64,000 bases of DNA, from NCBI GenBank assembly GCA_907165275.2, contig OU015662.1:2487501-2551500 (forward strand), written 5' to 3'. Numbering within the stretch: the first letter of the stretch is position 1; the number at the start of each line of letters is the position of its first letter. Under the pieces are notes generated by a model. The model was not told the origin of the DNA, searched no databases, and saw only the letters and a list, made by a program, of their open reading frames with translations. Source of the stretch: Zygaena filipendulae. Lineage: Eukaryota > Arthropoda > Insecta > Lepidoptera > Zygaenidae. A program made the position numbers and the translations under genes. Positions 56,400 through 64,000 of this stretch are shown in pieces.

Positions 56400-57590
56400 T
56401 TATAAATCATTAGAAACCATCTTATGATTTATAAATTAATACTTTTATTGCAGCAGCAGTCATTAATAAAATCAAATTTTCCCTCTCGAGTTTAATTAGC
56501 ACACCCCTAACAAAATTAACTTTTGTCCAATTGCCGATCTCCTTCCACCCGACAGGAAGGATCCTCCTTTTATTAGGTACTTCAATAACTAGATCATGGG
56601 TTAATCATCCCCTGTTTCGAGGAAAACCTTTTTATCATAATTTCGTTTGCCTTGACGTGTTTATGAAATAATTTGTAAATAATTAATTAATGCTTTGGGG
56701 GATTTAGATTTCATGTAAAAAAAAGGGGGAAAAATTGCTTAAGTGCGTTTTTTAAACAAATCAATGTTTTTAAACCATAGTTAGTATACTTCGTCTGAGG
56801 TCTGATAGTGTTGTTTGTTAAATTTTCCTTAAAAACTCTACCATTTTGGTAGAGATGAAACGTGTGCATTTCCTACATGGCTGACGATAAAAGTTGTAAC
56901 AAAATAATCTTTATGAACCGAACGGATTGAGTGATCATGGTCATGATAATGAGTCAACATAGGTACCTATTAAGAGAACATATCACATAAAACATATTGT
57001 CCAATAATAAAACTAAAAAAACTTCAATTAGTGCACCAAAAAAATATGTCAAAATGAAATTAATGTGGTTTTTCCGTATCACTAGAAACAAATTTATTGA
57101 AATTTGTAATTTTTTTGTTTCAAAGAGAAAATTTTCTGTGCTTAAAATTAATTAACAAAATTATTATGCGCGAGTGTTGGTGACATTTGGCTCGGTAAAA
57201 ATTCAAACTCGAAGTGAGTGAGAAAGGTACCTACCTAGTCAGCGTTTCAAAGCAACGACTTAGTCAGAAGACTAAGTCGAGAACATCTATACAAATAGGT
57301 ATTTGATTGTTTTTAAGTTTAAGCGCTTGGTTTAACAATCGCGCTTCGGCAGCTTTATACAAATAAAGGATAAAATCTTACTAAATAAGTGAGCGTTAAA
57401 ACAAGCTTTAAAACTAGCTTTTTATTAAAACAGAATAACTGAACTACCAAATAAAAAAAAAGACGATTTATTGTCATCAGAGTTAACTCTGCTTGCAAAA
57501 TATCTCCTAAAACGAGATCGACCGACGATCTCGGTTGTAGAGCTAACTTTACCGATTTTAAAAATTCTTTTACTTTTAGGAAGCAACAGT
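56400..57590. other. AT-rich, nothing recognised
   Basis: Includes a more balanced stretch at 56520-56580. No ORF or repeat match. Confidence 0.3.
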
Positions 57591-57594
57591 GCAT

Positions 57595-57752
57595 GTTCAT
57601 GAGTGACATAGGGTACTTTAGAACGAAACCAAAAGATCTTTTGAGTCCAGGGCGTAATTGTTAGCAAAGAATAACAGGTACCCTTTATTTCGGTACATCA
57701 AAGAGTTTTAAGGGAAGCCTGAAATTCACACGGTAGAGACCTCGGGCAACCG
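57595..57752 (+). mobile_element. Helitron-like 3' remnant
   Basis: GAGTGACATAGGGTACTTTA and CGGTAGAGACCTCGGGCAAC in order. Minus-strand frames across it (57355-57667) are not genes. Confidence 0.4.
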
Positions 57753-57981
57753 CTATTATTATAAAGTAATGTATCTACTCGTATAACCCTATAAAAATAA
57801 CGCAATAATTATTTGAAAACATTTTATTATAAACCTATTTTAAGTTCTATTTTAGTGTATTTTCTGTGAATTCCGAGACTTTCAAGAACTCTTTGTTCCT
57901 TAATAGAAAGTAGGCTGTCCTTTCACGGATTACAATTTAGCGTGAAAAGAAAACAGGCAAAAAAACATACTTGTCATAGCA

Positions 57982-58396
57982 TTTAAGGTCCGTATTCCAA
58001 AAGGTTACTCAATTCATGAATCAAGTTTTAAAACTAATTTCAAGTAAAGCTTTAATTTTAGAACCTTACTTGAAACGAGATTCATCAATCAGCTGAGTTA
58101 TCTCCTTATTCTAGAACGACGCTTGAGTACTAATCTATACTCAAGCAAAGATTTGATCTTTGTTTACGTCTGTCATGTCAAGTCCACTCAACTAATCAGA
58201 GCTCAAAATCTCTACTCAAGACTAGTTTCAACTGATTAGAACCAATCAGAGTTCAGAATCCCTACTCAAGACTAGTTTCAAGTGATTAGAACTTAAAACG
58301 CATTCTTTAATAAGATGTACGCTTGAGTTATGATCTGAGCCGAAAACTAATCACAAGTAAAACGTGATCTGAGTCACCTTCTGGAATACGGGCCTA
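57982..58396. mobile_element. MITE with CCGTATTCCA ends and internal 47-bp duplication
   Basis: GGTCCGTATTCCAAAAGGT at the left recurs inverted as GGCCCGTATTCCAGAAGGT at the right. Inside, a block running from CAGAGCTCAAAATC to GATTAGAAC is present twice (58198-58242, 58246-58291). About 415 bp; superfamily not assigned. Confidence 0.75.
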
Positions 58397-58399
58397 AAT

Positions 58400-58810
58400 A
58401 ATAGATACCTATACTATAGCTGAAACGCATTAGTGCGATGCATTTCGATGCTTTACGGGAATTTTTGGCAGCAAATATTTTCAGTTGCTCTATAGGGAGT
58501 TGTATAGTAAAACGACAACCTCCCAACGAACGCCCCATATCATTTTATTTCACTGTTTCCTCAAACTGTTAATCGCTAATGAATCACTATTATGCAAAAT
58601 CCACCAAATTCACACAATATTATTACAATAAACTAATTTGTAAAACAAAGAAATAAAACTGACTTCCATTTCTGCTAAAAACCCGCCAAAAGTTCCTATG
58701 TGATAACAATTGACAACTAAATTTTATTTTTTTAAACTGTCAAAATATTGTAAACCGTAACATACTGCTTACAATTTAATACATTTAACGCATTATTTTT
58801 GGTAGAGTAT
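58400..58810. other. AT-rich, nothing recognised
   Basis: No ORF or repeat match. Confidence 0.3.
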
Positions 58811-58813
58811 AAT

Positions 58814-59050
58814 TGGACGCCGATAAGCAATAACATGTTAACCCACAAAATTAAGTTATTGATACAGGGCGCTTTATTGAGAGTTATAGAACGTTTTTTA
58901 ATTATATGTTTAACTTATTACTTTGTTTAAATACCACCAAAAACGTTGAACGTAAAAAATGTACATACAAAATGGCGCTATAATTTTAAAACACGATTAA
59001 CTCAAAATTTCTCCAGTGTGGATTAATACCCTATTGCTTATCTATGTCCA
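58814..59050 (-). mobile_element. GATAAGCAATA MITE family, copy 5
   Basis: TGGACGCCGATAAGCAATAA to GCTTATCTATGTCCA, both ends intact and flanked by AT on both sides. Confidence 0.9.
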
Positions 59051-59054
59051 ATTA

Positions 59055-60205
59055 TGGTTAGGTTAGGTGTGTACTGTAGCTTAGCAAGTTGCCAAAAACA
59101 GTTTTACGGTTCACAATCTTTTGAAAACTTACAATCTCGTGAGATAGATTATAATCTAACAGTATTTTCAATTTTACAGTGACATATACAACGTGTTAAT
59201 GAACTAACTGAAAACTAGAAAGTAGTTTGCTCAAAATCAACTAGCGAATCGATCGCACTATGTTTTAATAGGTTTATGGGTTATATGTTTTCATTTTTAT
59301 TAGCCCATGTCTAAATTATTCATAATACAATATCCGGCGCGTACGCCGCCGCCCGCAGCAAAAAATTCGAACCAGTAGACGCTGGCGTAGCGCTTAGAAT
59401 TTTGTAGATAGGTCACCTCCAAACTAATGTTGAATAACTTTTAAAGTATAAATTTTTTCGACATAAAATATATTTTAATCATATTATTGTTTATTTTTTT
59501 AAATGGGGTGTATCAGGTTATCAGTTAATTCATTAACACGTTGTATAATTTATTTATATAACAAAAATTGTATATCACCTAAAAAGGTTCTTCATTCGGC
59601 ACGCAAATCTATTAACAAAAAAAGATCAATACATTTTGCGTTGTGAGGACGACTAATTCGTCGTCCGTTTAGTGGATGACTAGCCATAGTCATACCAAAA
59701 ATACACAAAGATGTAAAATGTCTACACAAAAAACTTATAAAATTTTAAAATATTTTGTTTTTTTAAATTAAGTCGTATAAGCGTTGTGTCGTATATTGCA
59801 TAAGTATACGAATTGATTCAATCATTTTTTTTTTATTTGTTTTATTTTTCGTTTTTATCTATCAGCAAGTTTTTATATTAATGAATAAAAATTGTGATTT
59901 TTTATTTGTTATTAATAAAATAATAGTATATACCTATCTATATTAGAAATATTTTACGTGATTTGTAAAAATATTAGCAGAGTTACGCCTGGCAAGTTCT
60001 CCAACCGGCTTTACTCGTTAACGTCGGTGCTGACGCAATTGAAAACACGGAATTTCAATTTCCTCACTTGTCAACGGCTAACCGCGTCTGCTTATTGACG
60101 GCGTAATGGAAATGAAATGTGAAAAAGCCAGTGGTGTTTTATCTTTTCTAATAACTAAAAGAGCACAAAATATTGTGTTAGTAAGCAGGTAGTTTTCCTT
60201 AGTTT
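59055..60205. other. Unassigned, AT-rich with one GC-rich island
   Basis: CCGGCGCGTACGCCGCCGCC near 59335 stands out from an AT-rich background. No gene or repeat is recognised. Confidence 0.3.
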
Positions 60206-60209
60206 CACC

Positions 60210-60500
60210 ATTACTGACATAGGGTACTTTTATGCAGGAATTCCCACGGGAACTCCGAAAGTAACATGAGTCGAACCGTGGGAGATTGAATAGGAGGTAC
60301 TTATTTGTCTAGTGGCCGCGACGAATACTAGCTAGATTGAAATCCTAAAACGCACTAACGAAGTTTTCACATTGCGCTGCATGCATACGACCGCCGACGA
60401 TCTACAGTCGGAGGCGCGGTTCCCCGGGCATACCACCTCGCCCGGCGGTCGAGCCATATCACCATCCCGCTCCCGCCACAGTGGTGACCCTTCCATATAA
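60210..60500. other. Helitron-like 3' remnant followed by a GC-rich segment
   Basis: GACATAGGGTACTTTTATGC to GTCGAACCGTGGGAG (60217-60285) is the remnant. 60360-60490 is GC-rich (GGTTCCCCGGGCATACCACC, CGCCCGGCGGTCGAGCC), possibly part of an unrecognised retroelement. A 67-codon minus-strand frame there shows no known domain. Confidence 0.35.
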
Positions 60501-60654
60501 ATAATGAGAAAACAAGAGAAAGCCAGAGAAAACAATACTATAAACTACCAATTATAATTATTATAGACTTCACTCGACTACTAAAAATTGAATTTGATAG
60601 TTACTAAATAATACTAATAAAGAGTAGATATTTGATTAAATAATAATAATAACG

Positions 60655-60770
60655 CTTGGACATCATCGCACAACGCCACCTGGTCCCAAACTAAGCAGAG
60701 CTTGTAACTTGTACTATATGTTTTTAGTATGATACATATTTCTTAAACCACCAGACTCAGTTCCAACCAA
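60655..60770 (+). repeat. Fragment of a dispersed repeat
   Basis: GGACATCATCGCACAACGCC, TGGTCCCAAACTAAGCAGAG and CTTGTACTATATG form a block I recall as common in Lepidoptera, probably a retroelement tail. Confidence 0.5.
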
Positions 60771-61060
60771 CGTTGGTGTCATTTATGTTATAAATGTTTA
60801 GGTTGAATGTTCGTCAGTTCCAACCACAATTGACAATCGAAGCGATAGCATTGTACCGAAGGAGCCGTTATGCCGCCTGTGTCTGACCTAAATTCTACAG
60901 TTAGCCTAACGGTCTAACAGACCACGCCTGGGGATATCTTCAATGCACTGTGACTAATATAGAATTGACAGCTACTTGGTTGGGAGTTTCGTGAGGAAAT
61001 CGGCCTTGCTGAAGTTCGCTCGAGCGTTTGAAAACTAATTTACCGAAAACTTGTTTTCTC
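60770..61060. other. Unassigned
   Basis: Balanced composition, no ORF. CAGTTCCAACCA occurs twice nearby. Confidence 0.3.
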
Positions 61061-61065
61061 TAACG

Positions 61066-61288
61066 CCCGCACTCAGAGTCGTTTTAATTATTACTTAATT
61101 TTAAGTAAAGATTTTTAACAGAAAACTGCTGCACTCAGAGACGTTAAATTAATTTTAACTGTCATTTGACTAAATTTAACTTAATTAGTTAAATGTCAAT
61201 TAACATTAACTTAATAAACGTCTTTGAGTGCAGCAGATTTATTTTTATAATTAAGTTATCATTAAAACGACTCTGAGTGCGGCCGTAA
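61066..61288. mobile_element. Foldback MITE with GCCGCACTCAGAGTCG ends, copy 2
   Basis: CCCGCACTCAGAGTCGTTTT at the left and its inverse at the right. A second inner inverted pair CTGCTGCACTCAGAGACGTT lies 50 bases in. The loop AACTTAATTAGTTAAATG is as in copy 1. More diverged than copy 1. Confidence 0.85.
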
Positions 61289-61289
61289 G

Positions 61290-62825
61290 CTATAATTTGA
61301 ACCTCATCGAGACAAAAGAGAAATAATATTTAATTGGCCGACGTCTAACACGTTAGTCAAATTTCTATCTGGCCAGATTATGAACCAATATCTAACCGAT
61401 CGCTTTTAAAAATTAATTATTTTTAATTGTCTTTTATAATAATTAATATGTATGGTGTTTTGTTTATCCAAAACACAGTATATTTTCCATTTATATTCAG
61501 TATATCCAGTATATTTAATATACCTACATATTAAATAGACAGGCAATGTAGGTGGGGCAGGGGCGCGAACGTTTGCAAAGATAGTTAGAACGAATGCTCT
61601 AACTTCCTTTGCTAGCACACCAAGTTAATTTTTAATAGTTTTCCCGAATATGCGAATTTTGAAAACAATAGCCAAGTAAAAACGTAACCAAATGGCATTT
61701 TATATATTTCATTACCATAATGAATCTTTTTATGTGTGATGAATAGTACTTATTGTGTACGAAAATCACCCGACGACACTATATAGTTTCATTGGTTTTC
61801 ACACTAAACTGAGTTGAAGTCTCTTCTATATCTTTCTGTGATATTTTCTCATTAGCTCTACGATGTTTGTAGATATACTTTTTATATTAACCTCCTTAAA
61901 CCCCCAGATAGTGAAAAGCTACAAGTTCCCGACCTTCGACCCGGCATTGGTAATGTTGCGGAAACGATGCGTCTACGAGACGTAAACTAGTGGGTATATC
62001 TACTGAAAGTGTCCGATAACAAACTTCTGCTTCGATACACTGTCAACAGTAGGTATATTAGGCTAACCTAACCGTTATGGAGTTCACACTACATTTGCGT
62101 TTTTAGGCATTGACAATTATTATTTTTTTTTATTTGGGTCACCAAACAATTGCACACAAAATATTACTTAATCTAGCTTACAAAATAATTATAACTCTAT
62201 GTATAACCAGCACCGGTAACCACAGATTACTTCAATAGTAGTTTTAATGCTATGCGCTGTGCCTATTAAAATATGAAATAAAGTATCAACCACTGGTGCA
62301 GTGACTAATATATTCTAATTGTGAAAGTAAGTTTGCGTGTCTGTCTGTCTGTTTGTTACATACCATACTAAATACACAAGATAAAGAGTCAGAGACGCAA
62401 AAATGTCTAGGATACAAAAAGAACTAAGCAGGGTTAGGTTAGTAACGCAGGTTTTTTATTAGTACAGTTTGGCGTGTAACAGCAAAAAGTTACTAAAAAT
62501 GACGAAATGTTCTTTCAAAAATTATTCAATACGTGAAATGGGATGGACGTCTACTGATTTTTCTATAATGTTTCTGCGCTTCTAATATAAAAAAGTTAAT
62601 GGTATTTGCCCTTTTACGTACTAAATGTTCGATTTATTTTCAAACGAAATTGCTTAGGCATGTGAGTTTTTTGCGAGTGGCACTTATGCGAAAGACCGCG
62701 CCCTAACTTAGCTGAAACATGTAGGACTCACACAATGTAAAATGAACTTTTTTGAACATTTACGAGACAAAATTTGTGACTCTGATTTAAGTAAGTAGGT
62801 ATCCTAAGTTACTCCTTATAATAAA
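61290..62825. other. AT-rich, nothing secure
   Basis: A Helitron-like head may be present near 62315-62360 (TTGTGAAAGTAAGTTTGCG, (CTGT)n). No ORF of note. Confidence 0.3.
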
Positions 62826-62829
62826 TATA

Positions 62830-63028
62830 CTAGCTTTGCCCCGCGGTTTCACTCATGGTAATTTCGGAGTTTCCGCGGGAATTCCGAGATAAAAAGTACC
62901 CTATGTCCTTCTCGGTACCCCTGACAACGTACATGCCAAATTTCATCCAAACTCGTGCAGCCGTTTTTGCGTGATTGAGTAACAAACATCCAAACATCCA
63001 CATTTTCCTATTTATAATATTAGTAGGA
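62830..63028 (-). mobile_element. Complete Helitron-like element
   Basis: CTAGCTTTGCCCCGCGG start and ATAATATTAGTAGGA end, flanked by A and T. Confidence 0.85.
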
Positions 63029-63039
63029 TAATAATATAG

Positions 63040-63200
63040 TAAGTAATGAGTTTGTGAGTTTGTGAAGTTGTCTACGGAATTGATTTTGAAAATTCTTTTA
63101 CCAATAGAATGTTCCTGAGTGTCATAGGGTACTTCTCATTCCGGATTTCCCACGGGAACTCCGAAATTACCGCGGGTGAAACCGCAGGAGAACAGCTAGC
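63040..63200 (+). mobile_element. Helitron-like element, partial head
   Basis: ATGAGTTTGTGAGTTTGTGA, then CATAGGGTACTTCTCATTCC and a GGAGAACAGCTAG end. The first bases are lost. Confidence 0.65.
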
Positions 63201-63324
63201 GTATTAATAAAATCATAACATAATATGGTGCATATGGTGCTTAGATGTGTTACGTGTGTCAACATTGAAACAAGAGAAGGCTGTCATCTAACACACCCTT
63301 ATAATAATTAGAAGCCACCGCATT

Positions 63325-63575
63325 AGTCACGCGTGTGATCACACCCACCTACAGTCACCATGCCTACCCCGCTAATCGAGAGGTTCCGGGTTCGATTCTC
63401 GGTGGGGTGGACTTTGTGTGATAATTTTCCAGTCTGGGCATGTTTATATATCTATAGTAGTATAATATATATGTACCTAATTATATGTAGATCTACCACG
63501 TTTACTTGGTTTCCACGACACAAGCTCATAGCTTAGTGTGGGATCAAGTAGATCTGTGTGCTGTGAAGTGGATAA
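63325..63575 (+). mobile_element. tRNA-derived SINE, copy 4
   Basis: B box GGTTCGATTCTC is present. The A-box region is degenerate (CACCTACAGTCACCATG). The body (CCAGTCTGGGCATGTTTATA, ACTTGGTTTCCACGACACAA) and tail (GATCAAGTAGATCTGTGTG) match copy 2. Confidence 0.8.
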
Positions 63576-63577
63576 AA

Positions 63578-64000
63578 AAAATATCAAAAATATGTAATCA
63601 TTTTTGTTAGCCGTTGAATATTACTGAAACTGCAAAAGCTTTATTTGCTACGACACAAAAATGACTAAATGCAAAAAGGTTCAACGACTGACAAAAGTGA
63701 GTACAAACTTCTGATGTTTACTGTACAGCGGAAAATTAGTAGACAATTTCTATTTCGACCACACGCCACATTTGGAGCATGTGAGCATTCAAGGACAAGG
63801 CGAGTCACGGTATAGAGTGGTAGTGAAATTAGGGCCAGCGTTCACCTTGCGGAGAGTTGAGCCCAACTGCTTGTGAAATTGAGAAAAAGTTCTCTTGCAT
63901 CTGTTGACGAGCGAAGGAAGTAGGTCACAAGGTCCATCGGACCTTGTGTCACACAGGTTTTCTTGAAACCAAATAGCGTAGTCTTAGTAATGACTAGCTG
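63578..64000. other. Unassigned; window ends in a possible Helitron-like end
   Basis: No gene. The last bases ACTAGCTG match the minus-strand 3' end of the Helitron-like family, so a further copy may start at the window edge. Confidence 0.3.

Noticed and set aside
60332..60535. GC-rich minus-strand frame of 67 codons
   Set aside because: Composition is unusual but no domain is recognisable; kept only as an unassigned GC-rich segment.
1..64000. CRISPR array, operon or prokaryotic features
   Set aside because: Direct repeats here are transposon copies or microsatellites; gene structure and content are those of an insect nuclear genome.

Overview
The window is nuclear DNA of an insect, almost certainly a moth or butterfly. 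It is AT-rich and gene-poor, and it holds one unmistakable arthropod gene, a type 1 tyramine receptor with the 479-residue layout known from moths. It is also crowded with short non-autonomous transposons of kinds common in Lepidoptera: Helitron-like elements (5' TC, 3' hairpin, CTAG), hAT-, Harbinger- and TTAA-type MITEs, tRNA-derived SINEs, and decayed LINE and Tc1/mariner pieces.

Layout. 1-8.8 kb: Helitron-like copies, two SINE families, a candidate 59-codon minus-strand fragment (1772-1951), otherwise featureless AT-rich DNA. 8.8-9.4 kb: 3' end of a decayed LINE. 9.8-15.1 kb: Helitron-like copies and three well-bounded MITEs, including a hAT MITE with a perfect 8-bp target duplication and a Harbinger-like foldback flanked by TTA. 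16.4-17.3 kb: truncated Tc1 transposase. 17.5-28.9 kb: SINE, Helitron-like and MITE copies, a (GGGAT)n array, a large foldback, and a tandem pair of perfect TGACGTCA sites. 29.5-31.3 kb: tyramine receptor with an apparent non-coding leader exon, a 100-bp leader intron and an upstream ORF that stays in frame across that intron. 31.3-44.5 kb: receptor 3' flank, then several nested or palindromic elements, notably a Helitron-like element inserted inside another and a 169-nt-arm inverted repeat. 44.9-59.1 kb: five copies of one MITE family, and a probable small secreted-protein gene on the minus strand (50200-50433). 59-64 kb: more MITE, SINE and Helitron-like copies, and no gene recognised.

Only two loci look like functional protein-coding genes: the tyramine receptor (very secure) and the small secreted peptide (moderate). 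They do not form a pathway with each other. The rest is mobile DNA, and its nested insertions give an unusually clear local record of insertion order and target preference. I found no operon, CRISPR array, rRNA gene or functional tRNA gene. The most unusual candidates are the receptor's spliced upstream ORF, CRE-like palindromes carried by a MITE family, and the long, nearly perfect inverted repeat at 34786-35208.
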